64,000 nt of DNA from Jacaranda mimosifolia (Eukaryota > Streptophyta > Magnoliopsida > Lamiales > Bignoniaceae). A program made the position numbers and the translations under genes. Positions 13,052-24,680 of the stretch are shown here, piece after piece. The notes beneath the pieces are model-generated. The model was given only the letters and a program-made list of their open reading frames with translations, searched no databases and was not told the origin of the DNA. Location of the stretch: positions 11,559,001 through 11,623,000 of the forward strand of contig CM032126.1 of assembly GCA_018894105.1 (NCBI GenBank), written 5' to 3'. Numbering within the stretch: the first letter of the stretch is position 1; every line of letters starts with the position of its first letter.

Positions 13052-13794
13052 TGATATGGGATAGCCCAACAAGTTTAGCCCAATAACACTCGACCAGAGC
13101 TTAATTAACCTCGATCAGACTAGAGATGGCCCAATTACTTGATATGGGATGGCCCAACAAGTTTAGCCCAATAACACTCGACCAGAGCCTAATTACCCTT
13201 GATCAGACTAGAGATGGCCCAGTTACTTGTTTGGGGCCGGCCACATTATATACCTGATCTCGAACTCACGGTGCAACAACCTCTCAGCCACATTGAATGC
13301 TCTACCAAGCGGCGTGCCTCTACATTAATGACGCAAGCCTCTACAGTACTACCTTTTCCAGCCACACTAGGTTAGTGCGCACCTCCAGTGTACCACCTTG
13401 TCCTAGGTAGCCGGAAGCCGCGCCACCTAGAATAGTACATGGAGTGGAGAAGACTTAAAGGCCCCCAAGCAAGGACATGAGCCCCACCTGTGCAACAAGG
13501 GCATCATAAACATATCAACAACATTGGGAAGGCTATAAATACCCTAACGCTAGCTTTTAACAAGGTATGCACATTATCATTCTAAGCCCTCACTCTGCTG
13601 CTCTACCTTCTAATCGATCTTACTGACTTGAGCGTCGAAGTGCCTTAGTTGAGGCCCTTCGGCTAGCCTAACGTTTGTTATTGGCTGCAGGACTTGACCC
13701 CAATACATTGTAGAGTACTTCTCTCGACCTGGAACCTGATCGATCATATTGGATTTCAGCCCAATACATTACCAAACAACTTATACCCTCATCA
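13052..13794 (+). repeat. Left LTR of gypsy element A
   Basis: It starts TGATATGGGATAGCCC and ends ATACCCTCATCA. Its first 88 bp are duplicated in tandem (second copy from 13140), which the right LTR lacks. A TATA-like box, GGCTATAAATACCC, lies at 13531-13544. Compared with the right LTR it also lacks a block after GGTGCAACA. Confidence 0.9.
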
Positions 13795-13815
13795 TTTGGC
13801 ACCGTCTGTGGGAAA
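13795..13815 (+). other. Primer-binding site region of element A
   Basis: Directly after the LTR comes TTTGGCACCGTCTGTGGGAA, the conserved plant gypsy primer-site region. Element B has the equivalent sequence with a few changes. I do not assign the tRNA. Confidence 0.75.
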
Positions 13816-13835
13816 CTAAGTCCGCAATTGCAAAA

Positions 13836-15340
13836 GATAGTTAACACTAAGCGAGTTGTTTCTGAAAGGGATAAGAACAGAAGATCCCCAACCCTCATCC
13901 TCGACCCCAACAAGAACCAGATGTGGCTGGACCAAGTGTCCAGCTAGAACAAGTGGTCACCTTGACTATGCCTCAACTCATGCAGCTAATAAGAGAGTAG
14001 ATATCTGCTCAATTTTCTGCTCAACTCTCAGCTGCCATCAATCAACACAACACTCAGCCCGAACCAACTGCTAGTGCCACTCCCCAACCCTCTCAGTGTG
14101 AGGAAAGGCTCCCTAGAAGAAAGGGGTCGACTGGAGGCCAGGTGACCATCCACCTAACGAGAAGAAAGTCCTGGGCAATTTCCAAGAAAAGAAGCCCTAC
14201 AAAACCCTTGAGGAGAAGTTGCAGACTCTATAGACCATGGCGTTCAACCCCTTCGAGCCCCGCAGCACGATAAGGTCGAGCGCGTGAGACAATAGATAAA
14301 TAGGAACCTAACTCAAACGAATCGGGAAGAGTAGGAGGAAGTCTCCCATCAAGTACAATAATTGAATCGACGACTCAAAGAAATTTTGAAGAGGAACTCT
14401 GACAGGAACACCGATTATGATAGCGCTTCCCATTTTCGTCACGGGAGGGAATCACCATTTCTACAAGAGATCGTCGACGAGCGAATCGCTGTCAACACTA
14501 AAGTTTCGACCAGATTGCCCAGATACGATGACTCAATAGACCTGAATGAGCACCTACTATAGTTTGAGCACATGATGCAGTTACCCGGGCATAAGGAGTA
14601 CCTCCATGCAAAGATGCTGGTGACCACGCCCTAAGGAATTGCGCTCGATTAGTTTGTGAAGTTGGAACTGGCGTCGATTTACTTATACGATTAGCTGTGC
14701 GACAAGTTCTTACACCAATTTGCTAGTCGGAGGAAGACGAAGTTCCCTCATACTCATTTGTACACTATTAAATAGAATAAGGGGGAGTCCCTTCACGATT
14801 TCTTTATGAGGTTTAATACCGAAGTCCTAAAGATTGATAGCCTACGGATCAAGTTTATGATTGATGTGCTTTTTTGTTGGCCTTCACTATAAGGAGTGCG
14901 CTAACGCCTTGGTCAGGAAGCAGCCCAGGTCAATGGAGGAGCTGCTCGACCTCGCTGAGAGGTACATGACTCAGGAAGATATGAACAAGCTCAAGTATGG
15001 TAATCCTGAGACCGACAAGAAGAAGCTTAAAGAGAAAGATGACCGTCAACACAACGATGGACATCGATCTCCGATCAAACATTTCCACAACTACACTCCA
15101 CATAATGCTACAAGAAAAGAGATATTGTTTGCCATCCAACACAATAACCTCCTCAAGAAACCCAGGAAATTAACCAAGATAGAACCTATGAAAAGGTCAA
15201 AAAAATACTGCCATTTTCATCGATAGAAAGGCCATGACACGGAGGAATGTTTCAACCTCCACGATGAGATCGAAAGGCTAAACCGACAGGGCCATCTAAA
15301 AAAAGTTTGTTAACAAGAGAGCACGACAAGAAGTGGGCCT
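13836..15340 (+). pseudogene. gag of element A
   Basis: The capsid-type retrotransposon gag domain is readable over 14400-15230, with blocks such as SPFLQEIVDERIAV and QPRSMEELLDLAERYMTQED, followed by the zinc-knuckle region KKYCHFHR and then GHDTEECFNLHDEIE. The expected ATG, present in element B at 25975, is ATA here. In-frame stops interrupt it, several being TAG where element B has CAG (14692-14694, 15234-15236). The stop at 15234 falls inside the zinc knuckle. It cannot make a full Gag. Confidence 0.85.
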
Positions 15341-15515
15341 AATCGACCAGACCCCCCGTAGAGAAAGGTTGGCCAACCCTAAGAAAGAAGATAAAGGAAA
15401 AATACCTGCCCATGATCCGTGCCCACCTATCAGAGGGGTAATTGACACTATCGTTAGAGGCCCAACTGGGGGAGACTCCAAGTTAGCCAGGAGGCAAAAT
15501 CGATGAAGATTAGAG

Positions 15516-16061
15516 TTGACCAAACCTTCCACAATAGAAACGGTCTTCCAATGTTCGACTAGTGCGAAGCTAATTTCCTTCTCTGACGCAGACCTCTCTC
15601 ACATTGAAACTCAAAGGGCTGACAATAAGCTAGACTACTTTTTGGTGGTATCTGTTGAAATTGTAAACTTCGATATCAGGAAGGTGCTAGTCGAAAATGG
15701 GAGCTCAACAAACATTATTTTTCTGTCCACTTTGAAGAGAATGAACATGGGCAAATTGAAATTCGAACCCATCCGCACCCTACTGGTAAGATTTGGGGGG
15801 TTAGAGATCATCCTCGAAGGATCCATAAATCTATCCACCTTATTTGGGGAGACTCCTCAGTGCAAAACTCTGATGGTTAACTACCTAGTAGTTCATGACC
15901 TACGACACTATTATTGGGTGACCAGCATTGAACGACTTCTGTGTTGTTGCCTTGATCTATCATATAAAGGTCAAATTTCCAATAGCTGTTGGGATAGGCG
16001 AACTCTTTTGCAACATAAAAGAGGCTTAACGGTGCTATACAATTTTAGTCAAGGCAAATGA
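15516..16061 (+). pseudogene. Aspartic protease region of element A
   Basis: The retropepsin-like segment VLVENGSSTNIIF is visible, with GSINLS further on. The active-site Asp expected before the (T/N)GSS core is Glu here (codon 15693-15695). The end of the domain is frameshifted relative to element B, which keeps AIIGRPALN. Confidence 0.75.
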
Positions 16062-16170
16062 ATAAAAAACTCGATCCAAGTTGAAACCCTCAAGGGACTC
16101 CCTAGTAGCAAAACCTAAAGAGGGGCAGTTGAGTAAGAAAAGAAAACTGGAGGAGGCCAAGGTTGAGCCT

Positions 16171-17630
16171 ATCAACAAGTTTAAGACAATCGAGCTGGAG
16201 CCAGGAAACCTCGACAAGACCACCAAAATTGGAACTGATATGGGCAACAATATAGAATACCTAATGGTCAATTTCCTCAGGAAGAATGTTGACGTTTTTG
16301 CTTGGAAGGCTTCCGACCTTCAAAGAATTGACCCCAGTGTCATCGTCCACCGTCTAAATGTGGACGCCTCCTCGTTCAAACCAATCAAGTAAAAGACAAG
16401 AACCTTCAATGTTGAATGATGCCAAATCATCAAGGAGGAGGTCAACATACTTTTAGAGGTAGGATACATTGTCGAAATCCAATATCCAAGTTAGCTTTGT
16501 AATGTAGTTCTTGTCCCTAAAAACAAGGGAAAGTGGCGAATGTGTAACGATTTCACTTATTTGAATAAAGCTTGCCCTAAAGATTTTTATCCCCTACCTT
16601 GTATAGATTTGTTGGTAGATTCTACTGCTGGTTGTGATTTGCTAAGTATGATGGTTTCATTTCAAGGTTATTACCAAATTTTCATGGCACCTAAAGATAG
16701 GGATAAGACCTATTTCGTCATCCCCAAGGGTATATTATTTTTTGTTCATGCCTTTTGGGCTAAAAAATGCAAGGGCAACTTACCAAAGGCTCGTAAACTT
16801 CATGTTAAAAAATGAGATCGGGAAAATCATAGAAGTTTACGTTGACAACATGATCGTTAAAATAGAAAAAGTAAAGAACCATCTAACTGACCTCAACCAT
16901 ACATTCTCAATATTACGAGCATTTGGAATGAAGCTCAACCCTAACAAGTATACGTTTGGAGTGAGAAGAGGCAAGTTCTTGGGTTACATGGTTAGCCAAA
17001 GAGGTATCGAGGAAAACTGGCAAAAAATCTAGGTCATTTTGGACATTACACCTCTTCGAACTGTCAGAGACGTTCAGCTTCTGGTCGGCAGAATCATTGC
17101 ATTGGGGAGGTTCATTGTCCGACTAGTCGATAAGAGCTTACCATTCTTCAAGATCCTAAGGAATGCAAGGAAATCAGGTTTCCAGTAGACAGAGTAGTGC
17201 GACCAAGCCCTGGTCGAATTAAATCATTACCTCTCATCAACACCGATGTTGGCCAAACTTGAAGTTGGAGAAGTTTTACACATCTATTTCGCAGTCTCCT
17301 TGGAGTCTATCAGTTCAATTTGGTTTCGACCAGAAAGGACACTCATCGACCTGTCTATTATAGTAGCAAAGCATTGCAAGGCCCCAAACACAACTATTTA
17401 GAGATCAAAACAATTTGCCTTAGCCTTAGTCATTACAACAAGGAAATTGAGGCCTTACTTCCAACCTCACTCCATTGTTGTCCTCATAAATCAACCACTG
17501 AAATAAGTACTGTCCAAGCTGGATTTGTCGGGATGATTAACCAAATGGGCAATCGAGTTGGGCAAATTTGGCATCACATTTCAACCCCAAACTACTATAA
17601 AGGCCCAGGTCTTGGCCGATTTTGTCACTG
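16171..17630 (+). pseudogene. Reverse transcriptase and first RNase H of element A
   Basis: The RT is recognised from KGKWRMCNDFTYLNKACPKD, PFGLKNARATYQRLVN and FLGYMVSQRGIE, followed by the connection and RNase H segment around PVYYSSKALQGPKHNYLEI. The catalytic YVDD box is YVDN (16838-16849). A frameshift near 16740 splits the palm, and stops occur at 16390 and 17030. It is not functional. Confidence 0.85.
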
Positions 17631-17971
17631 AGAGACTCGATCTACCCAACCAACTTGACCATAACTCCCTTATATGGACTTTGCACGTCGACGGTTCAGC
17701 AATTTCCTCAGATGGAGGAATTGGCGTTTCTCTACGGTCTACACAAGCCGAAGAGTACAACTTCGTAATCAAACTCAACTACCCTATCACAAACAACAAA
17801 ACAGAATATAAGGCCATTCTGGCTGGCATGAAGATGGTAGTAAGCAGCGAAGTCGAACAGCTGGCAGCCATCATCAATTCCCAGCTGGTTGCAGACCAGG
17901 TGGAAGGAAACTTTGAAGCCAAAGAGCCTGCGATGAGCCAGTACTTGGCCGAGGTGAAAAGGTTGCGATAG
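17558..17971 (+). pseudogene. Second RNase H domain of element A (Tat-type)
   Basis: The stretch contains LHVDGSAISSDGGIGVSL and NNKTEYKAILAGM, matching the DG..., GG.G and E-A core of the additional RNase H found in Tat elements. The Glu (TEYKA) and first Asp (VDGS) are still present. It follows the usual ADFV linker and stays open for 137 codons. Confidence 0.85.
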
Positions 17972-18289
17972 CGGTTCAAAAAATTCATCCTCAGCCAAGT
18001 CTCTCGATCAAAGAACAAGCAAGCCGATGCTCTGTTCAAATTCACAAGTTCGATGAAAGAGACCAGAGACAGGACAATCAATTTCTAGTCACTAACAAAC
18101 CCATTATACGTGCCCCAAAACAGAGCTTGGTAGGGTAGATTAAAGAAGCACCTCCTTCTTAGCATGACGCAATAAAAGCTTATTTGATGAAAGGCATAGT
18201 TCTCTAGGACAAAGGCGAAGCACTCTGGCTCAGAGGCCAAGCAGCCAAGTTCACCCTCGACGAGCATGACCAACTTTATAGGAGGTTGA

Positions 18290-19430
18290 TTTCTGGACCA
18301 CCACTTAGGTGCTTGACTCCAAAGCAAGCCCACGAAGTCTTGCATGAAGTCCATTCGGGTATCTACGGTAACCATTCGGGAGGATGATCGCTTCACACAA
18401 AGTTACCAGATATGGTTACTTTTGGCTAACTCTGTTAAACAATGCGGTCGACTTTGCCAAGAAATGCGCATCTTGTTAGTTCCACTCAAATATACCTTAC
18501 CGACTAGCCGTAGCACTGGTGTTCGTTCAGATCACGTGGCCATTCGACCAGTGGGGAATAGATATAGTTGGCTCTTTTCCAAAAACCACAAGTCACCAAA
18601 AGTTCATGGTCATTGCGGTCGAATACTTTACTAAGTAGGTGGAAGCAGAAGCAGTTTCTAAGATAATCGATATTGCCATCGAAAGTTTCATATGGAAAAA
18701 TATTATCTACTGTTTCGGTTTGCCTAAAGTCCTGATATAAGATAATGAGACAATTCTAGAGCAGGAGTACGATGAGCTAATGCGAAAGCCTCGGGATTCG
18801 ACAACATTTCATGTCAGTTGTAAATCCACAAGCCAATAGCCAAACAGAAGTCACAAATAGGACTATCCCAGACCACCTCAAGGCTCCACTGAAAGGGACT
18901 GGAGTGAGCTGGGTGGATGATCTCCTTGGAGTACTTTGGGCATACCGAACGGCTATAGGTCACCCCTTGAACGGGCATAGGTCACAGTCCCTATAGTTTG
19001 GTTTATAGGTTAAAAGTAGTCATCCCAATAGAATTGATACAACAGACTGCTCGAGTAATGCACTACAACCCAATCAGAAATGACTCTGAAAGAGAATTTG
19101 ACCTCGAGATAATTGATGAGTTACGTTGCAAGCATACATAACGATGCAACGATATAGGTCAAAGATGGCACATCATTACAACAAGGGAGTTCGACCGCGA
19201 AGCTTCAAAGTAAGGGACCTCGTCCTCAAGAAAGTTGAAGTATCGAATAACGTGGGGAAATTTGACTTAAAATGGGAAGGACCATACTCAGTAGTCAAGG
19301 TAGCAAAGCACAATGCCTACCGACTTACAGACATGAACGGCCATGAGTTCCCTCGACCATGGAACGCCATAAATTTGAAGAAGTTATATGTACAAAGAGA
19401 CCAAAGTCTCCACCTGACTATATCATAATA
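18290..19430 (+). pseudogene. Integrase of element A
   Basis: An N-terminal segment (RCLTPKQAHEVLHEVHSG), the late core (NPQANSQTEVTNRTI, WAYRTAIGH) and the C-terminal RSFKVRDLVLKKVEV and LKWEGPYSVVKVAKHNAY segment are readable. The DDE core between about 18380 and 18790 is broken by several stops and shifts. The LKWEGPY segment is the gypsy GPF/Y-type module. Confidence 0.8.
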
Positions 19431-19497
19431 TAATTTTAAATTAATGAAAAATACCTATGATTCATGCAATCATTCGTCCACACCAAGAGCGAAATTT

Positions 19498-19850
19498 AAA
19501 AGTTGACCCCGTAGTCGACAAAATGATGGTTTCAAACTAGAAAACCAAAGCTTCTAGCCCAAGTCAATGAACAACTTGATCGTTCCCAGTTGACCTCGTA
19601 GTCGACAACACGACAGTTTCAAACTGCAAAACTAAGGCTTCTAGCCCAAGTTAACAAACGAATTGATCATTCCTAGTCGATCTCGTAGTCGACAGCATGA
19701 TGGTTTCAAACAGCAAAACCAAGGCTTCTAGTCCAAGTTAACAAATAAATTGATTGTTCACAGTCAACCCTGTAGTCGACAACACAACAGTTTCAAACTG
19801 CAATTGCCCCAAAAGTTGACCTGATGTCGTTTTCAAACCACGGACCAAGG
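19498..19850 (+). repeat. 87-bp tandem repeats downstream of the element A integrase
   Basis: The marker GTAGTCGAC recurs at 19511, 19598, 19685 and 19772, an exact 87-bp spacing, with conserved GTTTCAAACTGCAAAAC and AAGGCTTCTAGCCCAAG. Element B has a related but shorter unit at the same place. Tandem repeats in this region are typical of Tat-lineage elements. Confidence 0.9.
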
Positions 19851-20373
19851 CTTTCTAGCCCATGCCAAAGAACGAGTGGATCATTTATCTCCGATCCTGC
19901 AATTGACCTCAAATTATTCATTAATGATAAATTATGGCTTTGGGCCTTATAGTTGAAAATGATGTTTGTTTGATTGTGAAATAGTAGATTAAGTCGACCT
20001 CGACGTTGACAACAAACAATACTCATGTTTTAAAGCAGGTTAGTTCGATATAAATATTTTGGACGAATCCTATTATTTTTGCGCCAATTGATTTTTCAAT
20101 CGACTGCATGCTTGCTTAAATTCCTTCATTTAGGCATAACATTATGTGATTTCCTGTAGGGGATCGAATCGGTTATTAACAATTAGCAATCGATGAAATG
20201 AAAATCATCTAAAAGAAAATAAAATCGAGTGCACAATGATGAGCACAAAGCCCTATTAATTGAAATGGGGTAGGCTTGACCACACAGTTGCCAAAGTTTT
20301 TACATAACATATACTTCAATGCCTCGTAGGGGTGAACAAAACAAAACGATAAAAAAAGAACAAAACTAGTGAC

Positions 20374-22780
20374 TTAACTCGAGCCAACCACTTCATCTTC
20401 TAACTCCTCAGTAGTAGCCTCATTGACCGTCTGATCCAGCTCGTCGCCAGAAGGTATTGACACCACGAACTGAGGCTTTTCTACATCTTGCTGGGTTACC
20501 ATAGCTGGTTGAGAGGGCCCTGCTTCGTTTGGCAAAAATGCATTCCCAATGGGAGGAAATAGGGCGGCCACATTGACTTTGTCTTTTTTAATCTCAAAAG
20601 CAAAGTCGTTGGCAAAGGCAAACTCCTTAGCTACCACGACCACTTTAGGGTGCAAAGCAGCAACCACCCAGATGCTGGTGGATTCTCTTTGAGAGGAGGC
20701 TCATTGAGATACTCGTCGAGCTGGTCAATGCAGAGCAGGCTGATGTGTTCTCCATCCTCAGGCCGAATTTGATAGCCCAAAAATTTGAGCTGTTTCACGG
20801 CTTTCTCAAATGCCTCTTTTGCGTCATCGAGCGAGAATACAATGCTCATATCCTGGAATGCTGAGCATAGCATGAACTACTGCATAGCCTCTCATTGAAT
20901 GCCAAAAAGTGTATGAAAAAACTTATCCTGACCATACTTGGTCGCGCTGTTGTATCCGTGCGTTTGATCAATATTATTTGAGGCTTCACCCTCTAGCCTG
21001 ACCTTTCGCAGCTGCTATTCCAATTTGCTTTTTTCGGCCACTGCTATCAGAAGATCTACATCATTGGCCTCGAGCTCTTTGTAGAGCTGTTCAATTCTCG
21101 ACTGCAGTGATTCCAACTAGTCTTGGCCACCTCAGCGTTGCCCTGTTCCTTCTAGAGCTCTTCACGGTTGCCAAAGGCTAGCTCCGACCTCCGATACATG
21201 TGGTAGCCCATTTGGCTCACCTGGAACAGTAGTAATGAAAAGTTTAGTCGATGAGATCACATATGGAGAAAGCAACAATAAAAACTAGACCAAATACTTT
21301 ACCATATTCGCATGATAGGTGAACGCCTCAGCATGTTCAGTTGGCTTAGCTCGAGTAACCATTTTTGGTCGAACATGAATAGCCCGGCCATCATGACCTT
21401 CAACGGGGCTCCTTCGATCGGCCAGTATCATCGAGTGTGAATCGTGGGAAGTGGAAAATACTCGTCATCGAAGCTATCCCCAAACAAAGAAGCCCCCGTT
21501 AGGCTAATTGGGGCGGCGGTCTTGCTTTCAAGCAGTCTCCCCTGCTCGACCACAAGCCATCTATGACAAGGAATAAGCTAGATTGGCTTTACCGGAGCTG
21601 CATGAACGACCGCTGGAAGAGGTAGAATAGCTAGAGGTGCTGGTGGTGGAGAAGCTTCCTGACTGGCGGCCTGTAATTAAGCGGATGCTTGTCAACGCTT
21701 TTGAAGCCTCTGTTGACGGGCGATGGTCTGTTGGCATGCATAATTCATGACTTTTTGTTGATCTACAAGGGAAGAATAGAGTTAACACAGCTCGACCAGA
21801 AAGATAAACAATTCAACACAAAAAGAATTAATGAGAATATCTACCTAGTCGAGCATCAGTGGGCAAATTAAGCTAAGCAGGCAATAAGCCTGCCAGCACC
21901 AAATTTCTCTCCTCGACATACCCTGAGGACTTTATTTGCCTAAACTCAACTAAATCTTTGATAAACGTGTTGGGCCAAGTCAAGGTTTCATTCCCAAGCA
22001 TGTCGATATAACCCCTAATCCAGCCCCTAGGTATATTAAATTCAACCCCACCTGAAGATTGAACAAAGAGGAAATAGGTTTTCCAATTTTGGCCGAATGA
22101 ATAAGTAGGGGTCGCTAAAAACTTTAGACGAGGGTGGCCCGTGAGGTAATAAAAGTCCGACTCCTTAGTACTCCTCAACTTTTAGGACATGGTTATGAAC
22201 ATACATAAGGATGATAAAGCTATATATGGTCGAGAAGCATTTTGGTAGCAGTTGGGTGATGCAAACCTGGAAACCTGTAAGAAGTACGACTATTGATTGG
22301 GCAATTGGAAACCTAAGCTCACATTTAAGGGCATCCTTAAAAATAGTGATACAACTGATAGAAGGTTGATGCATCCTATCGTTAGGCCCTGGTGCAATTA
22401 ATTCAAACTCTCGAGGAATGTGGTATAATTGCCTCACAAGGTTGAGATCCCCCTTAGTCACTCTCAATATAATCTCGCTATAGTGGTCAAAGGTGAACAG
22501 CCAACCATGGGAAGTAGACGGATAACTTGGCCCAGCCTCAACCCTGGCACTAATCCGATTATCACTAGAACTGCAAGAGGTCCAGCTATTGTTAGAAAAA
22601 CTATTAGACTCACTAGTCGAGTCACTCTACCCCCTGGTCGGAGCCTAGTCCGACCTAGTTGTTTCGCTATCACTCTCTTGACTGTCATTGTTGCTAAAGA
22701 CACTCAACATGATTGGCAAAATTGTGTGATCAAGATAGAGCAAAGGGATATGAAGGACTTACACAGTTTGACAGTTTAAA
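20374..22780 (-). pseudogene. Antisense extra ORF of element A (gypsy Transposase_28-like)
   Basis: Between integrase and the 3' LTR a series of open segments runs against the element. In reading order these are 22703-22464, 22467-22165, 22178-21873, 21788-21561, 20873-20631 and 20667-20374. The segment with LYHIPREFELIAPGPNDR followed by LRFPIAQSIVVLLTGFQVC resembles the plant 'putative gypsy-type transposon' domain (PF04195-like), in which a GLRFPL-type motif is typical. The 3' segments carry SIVFSLDDAKEAFEKAVKQL and an acidic tail. The same frame occurs in element B, so it was part of the ancestor. Function is unknown. Confidence 0.65.
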
Positions 22781-22867
22781 GCAAAATGCAGTTGGCAGTA
22801 AATGCAGTGAAATGCTTGCCTTAACTTCATGGAATGCTGTAAAAATGAATGAGAAATTTTACTGCGC

Positions 22868-22878
22868 CTATTTATAGG
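22868..22878 (-). promoter_or_regulatory. TATA-like box upstream of the antisense ORF, element A
   Basis: Read on the minus strand this is CCTATAAATAG. It lies about 100-170 bp upstream of the first antisense open segment, and an identical box sits at the equivalent place in element B. Confidence 0.45.
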
Positions 22879-23072
22879 CCTCGGGGCACGGTAACCCAAA
22901 CGACTACAATTATTACACAGCCATCACCTGATGTTTCACATGACCTAGTTTAATAGCCGTATTAAATGCACCAAACCTTGGTCGAGAAAGCCAATCCTAG
23001 GTCGATCGTACCTAATTTGCACGGCTTAGCTACTACTTGTTCCTTTTCGTCGATAATCTCGATCAGGACTTG

Positions 23073-23088
23073 GAAGTAGGGGGACTTA
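23073..23088 (+). other. Polypurine tract of element A
   Basis: GGAAGTAGGGGGACT lies directly before the right LTR. Element B has GAAAGTGGGGGGACT in the same place. Confidence 0.7.
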
Positions 23089-23840
23089 TGATATGGGATA
23101 GTCCAATAAGTCTAGCCCAATAACACTCGATGACCCAATCACCTGTTTGGGGCCGGCGGCATTATCGACTTGATCTCGACCTCACGGTGCAACACCAGCT
23201 CTTTCGACCAAGTTACAGTCGATCGCCATCAGGAGTGCCTCGCTCAGCCTTCAGCCAAAAAGGCTTAGATTCAGCAGAGTTGTGCCTTATTGACCAGAGT
23301 TCATAGTGATATCTCACAGAAGTATTTAGATCGACCATAGAGGTGGAATTTGGGCAACAACTTCTCAGCCGCATTGAATGCTTTGCCAGGCAGTGTGCCT
23401 CCACATTAATGATGCATGCCTCTATAGTACTACCATTTCCAGTCGCGCCAGGCTAGTGCACGCCTCCTGTGTACCACCTTATCCTAGGTAGCTGAAGGCC
23501 CCACCATCTGAAATAGTACACAGGCTCCCAAGCAAGGACAATAGCCCCACCTATGCAACAATGGCATCATAGATATATCAACCACATTAGGAAGGTTATA
23601 AATACCCTAACGCCAGTCTTTAACAAGGTATACCTCACTCTGCTGCTCTACCTTCTAGTTGATCTTACTGACTTGAGCGTCAGAGTGCCTTAGCCGAGGG
23701 CCCTTCGGCTAGCCTGGCGTTTGCTATTGGTTGCAGGACTCGACCCCAATACATTGCAGAGTACTTCTCTCGACCTGCCACTTAGTTTATCATATTGGAT
23801 TTCAGCCAAATTTATTACCAAACAACTTATACCCTCATCA
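23089..23840 (+). repeat. Right LTR of gypsy element A
   Basis: It starts TGATATGGGATAGTCC and ends ATACCCTCATCA. It contains a block of roughly 150-190 bp absent from the left LTR and lacks the 88-bp duplication there. The LTRs differ by many substitutions and indels, so the insertion is old. A TATA-like box, TTATAAATACCC, is near 23599. Confidence 0.9.
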
Positions 23841-23895
23841 ATACTACTGCTGCTACTACTACTACTACTACTACTACTATACTATACTATACTAT
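23841..23895. repeat. (ACT)n microsatellite at the right edge of element A
   Basis: ACTACTGCTGCTACTACT-type repeats pass into TATAC units. It resumes CACTA sequence after the element A insertion. Confidence 0.9.
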
Positions 23896-24035
23896 AAGCA
23901 GTTACTTTCCAATAAACATACAGAAATAAAGTAAATAATCAAATAGTTTTATCAAAATCGAAATATTTATAATAAAATTGATTTTGCATCATTCAAATTG
24001 AAATCGCTTTTAATGAATTTACTCCTTTATAGAAC

Positions 24036-24680
24036 ATGGATATTCATGCTGAACATAGTTGGATGTATAATAGGTTCTTGCCAAATCGAAAAGACTATAC
24101 AAGAGAGTTTGTTGTTGAGGTAAAATTTTTATTGATTATGCATCCGTACAACCTCAATGTTCGAAAGATGGAGGAATAATTTTTATGATTGTTTCTATAT
24201 TATGATGGTGATTTATTTAACGCCATTTATCTATTATAATTTACATAATTAGTATTTGTTATAAATGTCAAGTAATAAGAAGGAAAAAAATAAGACTGTT
24301 CCGTCAAGCACTAGATCGAACTCGTTTATATACCTCCACACACTTATCCAAATGTTGTGCTGGGAAGTTCTCTATTACATGCATCACATACTTCCCTTAT
24401 CTATCCCATCTACACCAACATCTACAAATATCGGGAGTACAGATGTTACTCAGAGACCTTTATTCGGCCTCGAGATAGAGAGTAATATTTTTTAATCTTT
24501 TTAATTACAGTAATTTATAATGTTATGTGTACTACTAAATTATATTTTATCTTTATTATATGTTTTAAAATATCTTTGTGAAACAGGTTCTCTGAGGAGT
24601 TATTATATGCCCAAGAGATACGTACTATTATTAAAAAGCACTTACGAGAAGCGTGGAGATCATGGAAAAAGATTCCAGAT
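24036..24680 (+). pseudogene. CACTA transposase gene, 5' part
   Basis: A small exon (24036-24119) starts MDIHAEHSWMYNRFLPNRKD and ends at GAG/GTAAAA. The SWMY plus R-x-x-NRK pattern resembles the start of TNP2-type CACTA proteins. A later exon opens after GAAACAG at 24587 and encodes IRTIIKKHLREAWRSWKKIP, typical of the N-terminal part of Transposase_24 (plant En/Spm-type) proteins. Coding stops abruptly at 24680, where gypsy element B begins, and resumes in frame at 36640. The segment between the two exons has an open frame from 24265 without a clear domain. The TNP2 core is absent. Confidence 0.65.

Larger units (their letters stand above)
13052..23840 (+). mobile_element. Ty3/gypsy element A, Tat lineage (full-length, decayed)
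   Basis: This 10.8-kb element has LTRs at 13052-13794 and 23089-23840, TG...CA ends, a primer site after the left LTR, a purine tract before the right LTR and a 5-bp flank pair ATAAT/ATACT (four of five match). Internal order is gag, protease, RT, RNase H, a second RNase H, integrase, then a 3.6-kb 3' region with tandem repeats and an antisense frame. The second RNase H and the long extra-ORF 3' region are known traits of the plant Tat lineage. All frames are broken. It is related to element B across its whole length. Confidence 0.9.

Noticed and set aside
17581..18396. Several minus-strand frames of 65-103 codons
   Set aside because: They are shadows of the second RNase H and integrase of element A on the plus strand.
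19498..19850. Regular repeats that might suggest a CRISPR array
   Set aside because: Whole 87-bp units are repeated without unique spacers, in a plant retroelement.
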